Notes: generated from the letters alone by a model not told the origin. A stretch of 5,967 nucleotides of DNA from Verrucomicrobiota bacterium (GCA_003218735.1 QHOJ01000110.1:1-5967); one strand, 5' to 3'. Shown: positions 1 to 5,955, counted from the first letter of the stretch. Numbers and translations: made by a program.

Positions 1-203
1 AAGCAGCAGCGCGCCCCCTGCCAATGCTCTCCGAGGATGAGCGTCGCGTTTATGATGCGATCGATTCGTCCGAAACGGCGATCGATCAGATTGCTGCCAC
101 ATGCGATTTGCCAAGCGCAATTGTCTCCTCTACTCTCCTCCGTCTTGAACTGAAGCGGCTCGTAAAGCAGTTGCCCGGGAAATATTTTGTGAAACTGGGC
201 TAG
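1..203 (+). CDS. dprA: DprA (DNA processing protein), C-terminal fragment
   Basis: This is the 3' end of a gene whose start lies left of the window. The readable frame begins at base 3 and ends with TAG at 201-203, giving about 66 residues. They start with a short Ala/Pro linker and then read as a winged-helix domain: LSEDERRVYDAI, a helix-turn-helix (IDQIAATCDLPSAIVSSTL), a recognition-helix-like LLRLELKRLVKQ, and a wing ending in PGKYFVKLG. This matches the C-terminal winged-helix domain that follows the Rossmann-like DNA-binding core in DprA/Smf, which loads RecA onto incoming single-stranded DNA during transformation. A type IA topoisomerase gene directly downstream supports the call, since dprA is followed by topA in many bacteria. 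Only the accessory domain is visible, so the core cannot be checked, and another winged-helix protein is possible but less likely. Confidence 0.72.
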   Translation, partial: AAARPLPMLSEDERRVYDAIDSSETAIDQIAATCDLPSAIVSSTLLRLELKRLVKQLPGKYFVKLG

Positions 204-241
204 GGTCGCCCGCCTTTTTCTTTTGCCGATTGCAATTACCG

Positions 242-256
242 CGAAGCTAGGCTTCG
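242..256. other. Small perfect hairpin in the dprA-topoisomerase gap
   Basis: CGAAGC (242-247) and GCTTCG (251-256) form a 6-bp perfect stem around a 3-nt loop. It sits 13 bases before the topoisomerase ATG and 38 bases after the dprA stop. No T-tract follows, so it is a poor intrinsic terminator. In the mRNA it would lie in the leader near the ribosome site, where no clear Shine-Dalgarno sequence is seen. It could be a processing or attenuation element, or chance. Confidence 0.2.
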
Positions 257-269
257 GTTCCTGCTCTAA

Positions 270-2738
270 ATGTCCAAATCCCTTGTCATTGCCGAGAAGC
301 CCAGTGTCGCAAGCGACCTCGCGCGCGCGCTCAGCGGTTTCAAAAAACACGATGACTATTTCGAAAATGATCGCTACATCATTTCGTCGGCGATCGGCCA
401 TCTGGTCGAACTTGCTTTGCCAAGCGAATTAGATGTGAAGCGCGGAAAATGGACCTTCTCGAATCTGCCGATCATTCCCGATGAGTTTGAGCTAAAGCCA
501 ATCGAAAAAACGAAGGCACGCTTTAACGCGCTGAAACGGTTGATTCAGCGGAAAGATGTCGACCTTTTAATCAACGCCTGCGACGCCGGGCGCGAAGGCG
601 AGCTTATCTTCCGTTATCTAGTGAAGCTAAGCCGAAGCAAAAAACCAATCAGACGTCTTTGGCTGCAATCAATGACCACCGAATCGATCCGCGCCGCCTT
701 TGAGCATTTGCGCTCGAATGAGGAAATGATTCCGCTCGCGAAGGCAGCGGTCTGCCGGTCCGAGAGCGACTGGCTGGTTGGAATCAATGGCACCCGCGCG
801 ATGACCGCTTTCAATAACAAGACAGGCGGGTTTCAACTGACGCCGGTCGGTCGTGTGCAAACCCCCACCCTGGCGATTCTGGCCGAGCGTGAGGAAAAAA
901 TTCATGATTTTAAGCCGCGAACGTTCTTTGAGGTTTTTGCCGATTTCCAAGTCATAGCCGGCACCTACCGCGGCCGATGGTTCCGCGAAGATTTCGCCAA
1001 GGACGGCGATGAAGATGCGCGCGCCGAACGGATTTGGGACAGAGCCACTGCGGAAGAAATCAAAAATCGTTGCCTTGGCAAAACGGGAATTGCCACCGAA
1101 GAACGCAAACCAACCACGCAAGCGCCGCCATTACTTTACGACCTCACCAGTTTACAGCGCGAGGCGAACAGTCGCGGCTTCAGTGCGAAACGCACGCTCC
1201 AGATTGCACAGCAACTTTACGAGCGATTCAAGGCAATCACGTACCCGCGCACGGATTCGCGCTACCTGCCTGAAGATTATCTCGCGACCGTGCGATCAAC
1301 ATTAGGCAAGATCGACAACTACCATGCACGCACCGCGCTGGAAAATAATTGGGTCAAGCCGTCGAAACGGATTTTCAACAACGCGAAAATCTCCGACCAC
1401 TTCGCCATTGTCCCCAGCGGAGAGGCGCCGCATGGGCTCGATGAGGGGCAGCGGAAAATTTACGACATGATTGTGCGCCGGTTGATCGCGGTCTTTTTTC
1501 CAGCGGCGCAATTTGAAGTGACGACGCGAATTACGCGCGTCGAAAAAGACGCCTTTAAAAGCGAAGGCAAGATCATCAAGGACCCGGGATGGCTCGAGGT
1601 TTATGGCCGCGAAGCAGCCGGTGGCGAACAGGGCGGAGAATCACTTGTCGCAATTTCTCAAAACGAACCGGCGAAAGTTCCGGATGTCGAGGTGACGCAA
1701 AATGAAACGAAACCGCCCGCGCGCTTCAACGAGGCGACACTTCTCTCGGCGATGGAAGGTGCAGGCAAATTGGTTGAGGACGAAGAGCTGCGCGAAGCGA
1801 TGCGCAAGAAAGGACTCGGGACGCCAGCCACGCGTGCAACGATCATCGAAGGTCTAATTCACGACGGCTATATTACCCGGCAAGGCCGCGATTTGATCGC
1901 GACAGCAAAGGGCATGGCGTTGATCACATTGCTGCGCGGCATCGGTGTGGCCGAGCTTTGTGCTCCGGAAATGACCGGTGAATGGGAATACAAACTGAAT
2001 CTTATGGAGAAAGGCGCCATGAAACGCAAGGAGTTCATGGCGCACATTAGGCAGTTCGCTGGTGAGATCGTCGAAAAGGCGAAAAACTTCGAAGGCGACA
2101 GCGTCAGTGGTGATTTCGAGACGTTGGAGGCGAAATGTCCAAAGTGCGGTGGCGGTCCGTTCGATGAAGATTACCGCACGTTCAAATGTCGATCTTGTGG
2201 CTTGATTGTTTGGAAGACGATGGCTGGCCGGCTGTTTGAGAGGCCGGAAGTAGAGAAGCTTCTGGCCGAGGGACGAGTTGGTCCACTGGAGGGATTCCGC
2301 AGTAAAATGGGCCGACCGTTCAACGCAACAGTAAAATTGGGTGAAGACTTTAAACCGGAATTCGACTTTGGTACCGACGGAAATGGCGCGCCGCAAAAGA
2401 TCGACACGTCCCAGCACGAATCGATCGGCGTTTGTCCGATTTGTAAGGAAGGACAGGTTTATGAGCTCGAGAATGCCTTTATCTGCGAGCGCGCTGCCGC
2501 AGTTCCCAAAAAATGCACATTTCGCATCAGCAAAACGATTTTGCAGCGCGCAATTCCAAAAGAACAGGTGCAAAAACTGATGGCCACGGGCAAAACTGAT
2601 CTCCTTCCACAATTTATCTCGAGACGGGGCCGCCCATTTTCGGCGCATTTAAAACTTCAGCATGGCAAGGTCGGTTTCGAATTTGCCGAAAAAGCTCCCC
2701 GTTCCAGAAAGCCGCGTAAGACGGCCGCGAAGCCATAG
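270..2738 (+). CDS. topB: DNA topoisomerase III-type (type IA) with zinc-binding tail
   Basis: This 822-residue type IA topoisomerase cuts one DNA strand through a tyrosine-phosphate bond and passes another strand, to relax supercoils or decatenate. The N-terminal Toprim domain (about 3-150) carries the catalytic Glu at E9 (VIAEKPS) and the acidic motif NACDAGREGE (102-111). There D105 and E109 are present but the second Asp of DxDxE is Gly107, as in many Bacillus-type TopB proteins. The central core (about 155-600) has the active-site motif ITYPRTDSRYL with catalytic Y325 and R327. The tail has two four-cysteine modules (C623/C626/C640/C643 and C722/C725/C739/C749). Each is followed by a C-terminal topoisomerase repeat ending in GRPFNATVKL or GRPFSAHLKL, then a basic Lys/Arg/Pro end. 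E. coli TopB has about 653 residues; the extra length is mainly this tail. The ATG is preceded immediately by an in-frame TAA at 267-269, so it is the earliest ATG. No good Shine-Dalgarno sequence is visible. The TopB-versus-TopA call rests on motif style. Confidence 0.93.
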   Translation: MSKSLVIAEKPSVASDLARALSGFKKHDDYFENDRYIISSAIGHLVELALPSELDVKRGKWTFSNLPIIPDEFELKPIEKTKARFNALKRLIQRKDVDLLINACDAGREGELIFRYLVKLSRSKKPIRRLWLQSMTTESIRAAFEHLRSNEEMIPLAKAAVCRSESDWLVGINGTRAMTAFNNKTGGFQLTPVGRVQTPTLAILAEREEKIHDFKPRTFFEVFADFQVIAGTYRGRWFREDFAKDGDEDARAERIWDRATAEEIKNRCLGKTGIATEERKPTTQAPPLLYDLTSLQREANSRGFSAKRTLQIAQQLYERFKAITYPRTDSRYLPEDYLATVRSTLGKIDNYHARTALENNWVKPSKRIFNNAKISDHFAIVPSGEAPHGLDEGQRKIYDMIVRRLIAVFFPAAQFEVTTRITRVEKDAFKSEGKIIKDPGWLEVYGREAAGGEQGGESLVAISQNEPAKVPDVEVTQNETKPPARFNEATLLSAMEGAGKLVEDEELREAMRKKGLGTPATRATIIEGLIHDGYITRQGRDLIATAKGMALITLLRGIGVAELCAPEMTGEWEYKLNLMEKGAMKRKEFMAHIRQFAGEIVEKAKNFEGDSVSGDFETLEAKCPKCGGGPFDEDYRTFKCRSCGLIVWKTMAGRLFERPEVEKLLAEGRVGPLEGFRSKMGRPFNATVKLGEDFKPEFDFGTDGNGAPQKIDTSQHESIGVCPICKEGQVYELENAFICERAAAVPKKCTFRISKTILQRAIPKEQVQKLMATGKTDLLPQFISRRGRPFSAHLKLQHGKVGFEFAEKAPRSRKPRKTAAKP

Positions 2739-2763
2739 AGGCAGATACCCAGTTCGGTCCTAG

Positions 2764-2780
2764 GCTGATCTGGGATCAGC
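2764..2780. terminator. Hairpin between convergent topB and eamA, possible weak terminator
   Basis: GCTGATC (2764-2770) and GATCAGC (2774-2780) form a perfect 7-bp stem with a 3-nt TGG loop. It lies 25 bases after the topoisomerase stop and overlaps the stop codon of the transporter on the opposite strand (2776-2778). The position between two convergent genes suits a transcription end. However, neither side has a T-tract, so it is not a standard intrinsic terminator. Confidence 0.28.
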
Positions 2781-3726
2781 GGTGAGGTTCGACCTGCTGT
2801 TGGACATGGTGCACCATGGCCACCGCGGCGATAAGGACAAACGCCGCAACCACCTGGTGGAGGTGAAGACTCGCGCGAAAAAAGCCCCAGGTGATGCACA
2901 CGGCAGCGAGCGTCTGCATCATTTCGAAATAGCCGGCTGTGGATGCGCGTGTAAGACGCAGCCCCTCGAAATAAATCAGGAGCGGGATGCAGCCGGAAAT
3001 CGATGCAAGGAGGACCAGCCAGATGATCGCCTTTGTGGCGTGCGCCTGCGCGGCTACCGGCCACAGCGTCGCACCATGGAGTTTGCCATAGGCGAGAAGG
3101 ATCAGCGTCATGCAGGTAAGTCCGACGACGATCCGCAGACTGGACGCAAGCCTGAGCGACATTCCGGTCATGACGCCGCGCCCAGCTACAGTCGCGAGCC
3201 CCCAGAAGAGGGCGCAGACAAGCGCGTAGCCTGTGCCGCGGTTTAGCCCCGCACGCTCAAACGACTCGCCGATCAGCGTTGGATGCGAAACCGAGACGAA
3301 GATGCCAGCAAGGATCGCTATGCCGGCATACAGAAAAAAACGCAGTGCGAGGCGGTCGCCGAAGAGCAGAAAGGCACCCATCGTTGAGATGACGGGCTGA
3401 ATATTCAGGACCACGTTCACCACTGTCGGGTTGCCGTACTTTAACGCGAGCGTAAAAAAGATTGTCCCCACGGCCGACCCGGCAAAGCCGGATAAGGTCA
3501 GGTAAACCCAAGTACGCGCGTCGATCTTGCGGATTTCGCCAACTCGCGAGACCAGGAGCGGCAAAAACATAAGCAGAATGAGGACGTGCTCCCAGAAAAC
3601 GATTACGTCAGCGTCAAAAAGATTGTTGAGGGGTATTCGCCACGCACTCTCGGTCCCCCAGAGTGCGGCGCCCAGACCAACCAGCCACGGGCCGTACGTC
3701 ACAGAATTCACGCCTCGGTTTTTCAT
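2776..3726 (-). CDS. EamA/DMT-family transporter, ten-helix permease
   Basis: This 316-residue integral membrane protein of the drug/metabolite transporter superfamily consists of two repeated EamA units of about five helices each (about 13-146 and 164-305). Hydrophobic segments are visible near residues 13-29, 42-60, 73-95, 101-123, 130-147, 165-182, 196-213, 233-252, 263-284 and 289-306. Family-like motifs are LNIQPVISTMGAFLLFGDRL (107-126), a GNPTVVN helix start, and in the second half YFEGLRLTRASTAGYFEMMQ (252-271). The only sizeable soluble parts are short loops and the His/Gln-rich end. Such proteins usually export amino acids, metabolites or drugs at the inner membrane, but the substrate cannot be read from sequence. 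The ATG at 3726 leaves a 12-residue lead before helix 1. No strong Shine-Dalgarno sequence precedes it, and in-frame GTG codons at residues 6 and 9 are alternatives. The gene is convergent with topB and divergent from nrdR. Confidence 0.9.
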   Translation of the reverse strand: MKNRGVNSVTYGPWLVGLGAALWGTESAWRIPLNNLFDADVIVFWEHVLILLMFLPLLVSRVGEIRKIDARTWVYLTLSGFAGSAVGTIFFTLALKYGNPTVVNVVLNIQPVISTMGAFLLFGDRLALRFFLYAGIAILAGIFVSVSHPTLIGESFERAGLNRGTGYALVCALFWGLATVAGRGVMTGMSLRLASSLRIVVGLTCMTLILLAYGKLHGATLWPVAAQAHATKAIIWLVLLASISGCIPLLIYFEGLRLTRASTAGYFEMMQTLAAVCITWGFFRASLHLHQVVAAFVLIAAVAMVHHVQQQVEPHR

Positions 3727-3910
3727 GCGGAACGGTGTAGTGCGGGTATAAGCGCCGTCGCGAAAACCGCCGTGATCGGCACTCCCACACCCGCGTAACG
3801 GAAGCGTTCTGCCGCCGGAGTCCTTCTTTCAGGCCCGACGCAATTTCGATTGGTCTTTTGTGCATGGGCGCGAACACGGAGATCATCGATCTATTATTTC
3901 GCTCGATTTG

Positions 3911-3931
3911 TTGAACAGATTTCGCGTTCAA
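3911..3931. promoter_or_regulatory. Inverted repeat TTGAAC-N9-GTTCAA upstream of nrdR
   Basis: TTGAAC (3911-3916) and GTTCAA (3926-3931) are perfect 6-bp inverted half-sites with a 9-bp spacer, a dyad shape typical of operator sites. It lies 49 bases before the nrdR ATG. The spacing differs from the Gram-positive LexA site (GAAC-N4-GTTC). Its centre is about 29.5 bp from that of the next palindrome, close to three helical turns. Which regulator binds it, if any, is unknown. Confidence 0.3.
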
Positions 3932-3958
3932 AAACATTGACGATACAATTAGTTGTGT
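3921..3958 (+). promoter_or_regulatory. Putative nrdR promoter with NrdR-box-like palindrome
   Basis: TACAAT (3944-3949) matches the -10 consensus at five of six bases. With a 17-bp spacer the -35 would be TTCGCG (3921-3926), which is weak. The dyad ACAA-TTAG-TTGT (3945-3956) overlaps the -10. The 16-base window 3943-3958 agrees with the textbook NrdR box, ACACTATATATAGTGT, at about 10 of 16 positions by eye. This would allow NrdR to repress its own gene, but the match is modest and the call is inference. Confidence 0.3.
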
Positions 3959-3964
3959 GTTATT

Positions 3965-3968
3965 GAGG
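3965..3968 (+). promoter_or_regulatory. Shine-Dalgarno for nrdR (decides the start)
   Basis: GAGG at 3965-3968 lies 11 bases before the ATG at 3980. It supports that ATG over the upstream in-frame TTG at 3953, which would add nine residues and start before this site. Confidence 0.45.
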
Positions 3969-3979
3969 CGTTTAATACT

Positions 3980-4543
3980 ATGCGTTGCCCCAAGTGCGGG
4001 TCTCGTGATGACAAGGTCATCGATTCCCGTCAATCGCGGGATAGTTCGAGCATCCGCCGTCGGCGCGAATGTCTCAAATGCAAATATCGCTTTACCACGT
4101 ATGAGGAAATCGAACGATCGGATTTGCGGGTGGTGAAACGAGATCGAACCCATGAGCCGTTCGATCGGCGCAAACTCGCCGCCAGCATCGCGAAGGCTTT
4201 TGAAAAACGCTCGACCAGTCTTCTGACACTGGAGGAGATGGTGGACGAAATTGTGCACGAACTTGAAACCAGCGGGCGCGAGGTTCCTTCGTCGGTGATC
4301 GGAGCCAAGGTGCTCGAAAAATTGCGCCGGCTCGATGAGGTGGCGTATTTGCGTTACGCTTCTGTGCACCAGCGATTTCAGGATGTCGATCAATTTGTAG
4401 ATGCCATTCACACCCTTGGCCGCCGAGTAAAGCCGAATACGCTCCAGCGGGAGTTGTTTCCGCCTGAGACAGCCGAAGAGAGATCGGGTTCCGCAGCCGG
4501 ATCGCGCAACATCGCAATCAATAAGAATCATGGTCGCGTTTAA
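3980..4543 (+). CDS. nrdR: NrdR transcriptional repressor of ribonucleotide reductase genes
   Basis: This 187-residue cytoplasmic regulator senses ATP/dATP and represses nrd operons by binding paired NrdR boxes. The N-terminal zinc ribbon has C3/C6 (MRCPKCGS) and C31/C34 (RRRRECLKCKYRFTTYEEIE), with the family-typical VIDSRQSRDSSSIRRRR between them. An ATP-cone follows (about 49-139): VVKRDRTHEPFDRRKL (51-66), then SSVIGAKVLEKLRRLDEVAY (104-123) and RYASVHQRFQDVDQF (125-139). The ATG at 3980 is chosen because family members begin M-x-C-P-x-C-G and because GAGG lies 11 bases upstream; an in-frame TTG at 3953 is disfavoured. The protein is longer than the usual 150-160 residues, with a polar Arg/Ser/Asn-rich extension after about residue 155 that is probably disordered. 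The last 14 bases overlap the next gene, which suggests translational coupling. No ribonucleotide reductase gene lies in the window. Confidence 0.95.
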   Translation: MRCPKCGSRDDKVIDSRQSRDSSSIRRRRECLKCKYRFTTYEEIERSDLRVVKRDRTHEPFDRRKLAASIAKAFEKRSTSLLTLEEMVDEIVHELETSGREVPSSVIGAKVLEKLRRLDEVAYLRYASVHQRFQDVDQFVDAIHTLGRRVKPNTLQRELFPPETAEERSGSAAGSRNIAINKNHGRV

Positions 4544-5046
4544 GGAAGAATTTCCATATCTCCGCACAGACTCAGGGCAACTCTTCGAGTTCAATCGCGA
4601 TTGGTTGCACGCCGCCATCACGCGGGCGGCCGATGAAGCCGGGTATCCGAGTTGGTGGCTGACCGATCATGTGACCGAGAGCATCGCGTTTTACTTGCGC
4701 CTGCTGAACAACGAAACTGAAAGTGATCGGTTACAAGGGGATTGTCCCGCATTTTACTCCCTCGCCGCCGCCCATTTCTATCTCGTTGGTGGACATTGCC
4801 CATCAAGCGGGCACCGGATACGAACTCGCGTTTTTTGATCTTTTGGAAAAGCGAATTAACACGCTGATTGAAACCGGCGTGGACAATCTGCAGCTTTGCT
4901 CGCTGCAATCTTGTGTGAAACACCTTCGCGGCGTGAAAACATGGACGCGCGCCTGTGATGCTCTGCGCGCAGAAATTGTCTGCTTCGTGCGCGAAAAACT
5001 AACATCGAAAACTGACCTTCCGCGGCTTGATTGTTCGCTGCGTTGA
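4530..5046 (+). pseudogene. Unnamed ATP-cone-like protein, reading frame interrupted near 4720
   Basis: Two overlapping frames look like one broken gene of unknown name. The first starts at ATG 4530, 14 bases inside the end of nrdR, and gives a protein-like N-terminus (EFPYLRTDSGQLFEFNRDWL, then LTDHVTESIAFYLRLLNNE). It loses that character near 4720 and stops at 4836-4838. The second is open from 4708 to a TGA at 5044-5046 and is protein-like from about 4723: IGYKGIVPHFTPSPPPISIS, then GYELAFFDLLEKRI and ALRAEIVCFVREKL. Removing one A from the AAA at 4720-4722 would join them into about 171 residues. The N-terminal half aligns by eye with the NrdR ATP-cone: F-N-R-D-W-L-x-x-A-I-x-x-A against F-D-R-R-K-L-x-x-x-I-x-x-A, then V-x-E-(S)-I-x-x-x-L. 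The cone's second helical segment is not found at the break. It may be a true pseudogene, an assembly indel or, less likely, a programmed frameshift. The C-terminal half resembles no family I can name. No signal peptide or membrane helix is seen. Confidence 0.6.
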
Positions 5047-5059
5047 AGTTCGCTAGACT
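5031..5059 (+). promoter_or_regulatory. Weak candidate promoter upstream of the HIT gene
   Basis: TTGTTC (5031-5036) and TAGACT (5054-5059) are separated by 17 bp, the ideal -35/-10 spacing. The matches to the consensus are only three and four of six bases. It would start a transcript with a leader of about 140 bases before the HIT gene. The long gap after the broken gene makes a separate promoter likely, but this particular one is a guess. Confidence 0.2.
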
Positions 5060-5082
5060 CCCCGGCTTACGGATTGCTTCGG

Positions 5083-5114
5083 ATTTCTTTGGGCTCCATT
5101 GGTCTCCAAGAAAT
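5083..5114. other. Bulged hairpin between the broken gene and the HIT gene
   Basis: ATTTCTTTGG (5083-5092) pairs with CCAAGAAAT (5106-5114) over nine base pairs with one bulged T (5090) and a 13-base loop. It lies 36 bases after the preceding stop and 93 bases before the HIT ATG. There is no T-tract, so it is not a canonical terminator. It may be an mRNA 3'-end or leader structure, or chance. Confidence 0.22.
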
Positions 5115-5207
5115 TCATTAGCCTCAGGTTTTCGCATTTGAATTACCGCCAGATTGCGCAGATTTACCCCGATTCCGGCTTCTGACCTTCCAAGCTCTTC
5201 AAGTGCC

Positions 5208-5543
5208 ATGACCATTTTTGAAAAAATTATCGCACGACAAATTCCAGCGAAAATCATTTGGGAAGATGACGACGCAATCGCTTTTCACGACGTCAATCCG
5301 CAAGCGCCAGTGCATGTACTGATTGTGCCAAAAAGGGTGGTGCCACGTCTCGCGGATGCGACCGAAAACGATCGCGCGTTACTCGGCAAATTACTTCTTG
5401 TCGCCAGCGATCTCGCAAAGAAGCTCGATCTTTCCAGTGGCTATCGCGTTGTGATCAACAGCGGACCCGACGCAGGCGAAAGCGTGCCGCATTTGCACGT
5501 ACATCTGCTTGGCAAACGTGCACTCGCCTGGCCACCGGGCTAG
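5208..5543 (+). CDS. HIT-family (HINT-type) nucleotide-binding hydrolase
   Basis: This complete 111-residue HIT-superfamily protein is probably a purine nucleoside phosphoramidase of the HINT branch, cleaving AMP-N-linked substrates in the cytoplasm. The start MTIFEKIIARQIPAKIIWED is the standard beginning of bacterial HinT proteins. It is followed by DDAIAFHDVNPQAPVHVLIV (21-40) and PKRVV, and the signature PHLHVHLLG (94-102) with H95, H97 and H99. By family knowledge the last of these is the nucleophile. The end, ALAWPPG, matches the Trp-Pro-Pro-Gly terminus of HINT proteins, so the gene is intact and of normal length. The ATG at 5208 is preferred over an upstream in-frame TTG at 5154, because families begin with this M-x-x-F-x-x-I pattern and the extra residues are low-complexity. 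The Shine-Dalgarno sequence is weak. It is co-oriented with nrdR but 161 bases after the preceding frame, so it may have its own promoter. The physiological substrate is unknown. Confidence 0.95.
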   Translation: MTIFEKIIARQIPAKIIWEDDDAIAFHDVNPQAPVHVLIVPKRVVPRLADATENDRALLGKLLLVASDLAKKLDLSSGYRVVINSGPDAGESVPHLHVHLLGKRALAWPPG

Positions 5544-5581
5544 GTCCGGATTTACAATGCGACGGGAACGGAGCGTTGCCT

Positions 5582-5869
5582 TTATCGGGAAAGAAGCGCC
5601 CAGTCAATCCCGACGATTCGCTTATCCGCAAAGCGTTTCAGCGATTTGGGAAAAACGAGATAAGTCGCGCCTTTTCTTTCCTTGAAACCTGCAATTCCAA
5701 AATCTGTCCCGCTTTCGCTCTTTTGCACGGTCATTACCCGATTGTTCTTTACCTGTGATTGGAAATGGCGATCGGCGGCGGGTTTTCGCCAAAGCGTGTA
5801 AACCTGCGGTGCACCGCACTTTTCGACCACCTGTGAAAAGCGGGCCGTTCTGACTTTAAGGAGCTTCAT
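5582..5869 (-). CDS. Small basic protein of unknown function, 95 residues
   Basis: I do not recognise this gene. The 95-residue frame runs opposite to the HIT gene and converges on it with a 38-base gap. It looks like real protein rather than a shadow. It has a regular alternation of charged and hydrophobic residues (MKLLKVRTARFSQVVEKCGA), a central strand-like KNNRVMTVQK (41-50), and a patterned C-terminus GATYLVFPKSLKRF (67-80) followed by RIVGIDWALL (84-93). The protein is rich in Lys/Arg and probably mostly beta with one or two helices. There is a single Cys (C18), no membrane helix and no signal peptide. It could be a small nucleic-acid-binding or accessory protein, but nothing proves that. 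The ATG at 5869 has no good Shine-Dalgarno sequence upstream on its strand, which lowers confidence. A 65-residue frame on the same strand and a 60-residue frame on the plus strand cover the same bases and look less protein-like. Confidence 0.6.
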   Translation of the reverse strand: MKLLKVRTARFSQVVEKCGAPQVYTLWRKPAADRHFQSQVKNNRVMTVQKSESGTDFGIAGFKERKGATYLVFPKSLKRFADKRIVGIDWALLSR

Positions 5870-5955
5870 AGGGGCGCACGCGGGGCGCTTGCACTAAACC
5901 CAACCCAGCTGCTCGCACCACTTTGTCAAAAGAAAGTCCGCCAGAGAACTACGGC

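Larger units (their letters stand above)
3727..3979. other. Divergent intergenic region between eamA and nrdR
   Basis: This 253-base gap should hold promoters for two genes that point away from each other. The nrdR-proximal third (about 3885-3979) is clearly more AT-rich than its surroundings and contains two inverted repeats, annotated separately. On the minus strand a TTATAC-like -10 lies at 3751-3746, 20 bases before the transporter ATG, but no matching -35 is visible. Reading frames crossing the gap do not look like protein. Confidence 0.4.

Noticed and set aside
1854..2648. Minus-strand open frame of 264 codons
   Set aside because: It lies fully inside the topoisomerase gene on the opposite strand, and its Phe/Arg/Cys-rich product looks like antisense translation.
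2782..3246. Plus-strand open frame of 154 codons
   Set aside because: It is antisense to the transporter, and its product is rich in His/Arg/Lys/Asp as expected opposite a hydrophobic protein.
3911..3931. Reading the TTGAAC/GTTCAA dyad as a LexA (SOS) box
   Set aside because: The spacer is nine bases, not the four of GAAC-N4-GTTC, and nrdR is not a typical SOS gene.
3953..3979. TTG start extending nrdR by nine residues
   Set aside because: The family begins at the zinc-ribbon Met (MRCPKCG), and a GAGG site lies before the ATG at 3980. The extension also overlaps the likely promoter.
3614..4621. Long minus-strand open frame of 335 codons spanning nrdR, the intergenic region and the transporter start
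   Set aside because: It is antisense to the clear nrdR gene and overlaps the transporter in another frame. Its product has no family-like motifs and is rich in Arg/Ser, as expected of a shadow frame.
234..5149. AATTACCGC occurring before both the topoisomerase (234-242) and the HIT gene (5141-5149)
   Set aside because: A nine-base match is expected by chance in about 6 kb, and the distances to the two start codons differ (36 and 67 bases).
5154..5207. TTG start extending the HIT protein by 18 residues
   Set aside because: HINT proteins start at the MTIFEKI-type sequence, and the extension is Pro/Ser-rich without similarity.
4856..5257. Minus-strand open frame of 133 codons over the gap before the HIT gene
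   Set aside because: It overlaps the protein-like C-terminal half of the broken gene and the HIT start. No motif, no Shine-Dalgarno sequence and no clear protein patterning were seen.
5529..5550. CCGG...CCGG repeat at the HIT stop as a terminator
   Set aside because: The stem would be only four base pairs with a seven-base loop and no T-tract.
5576..5758. Plus-strand 60-codon frame after the HIT gene
   Set aside because: It overlaps the better-patterned minus-strand gene and has no Shine-Dalgarno sequence or motif.
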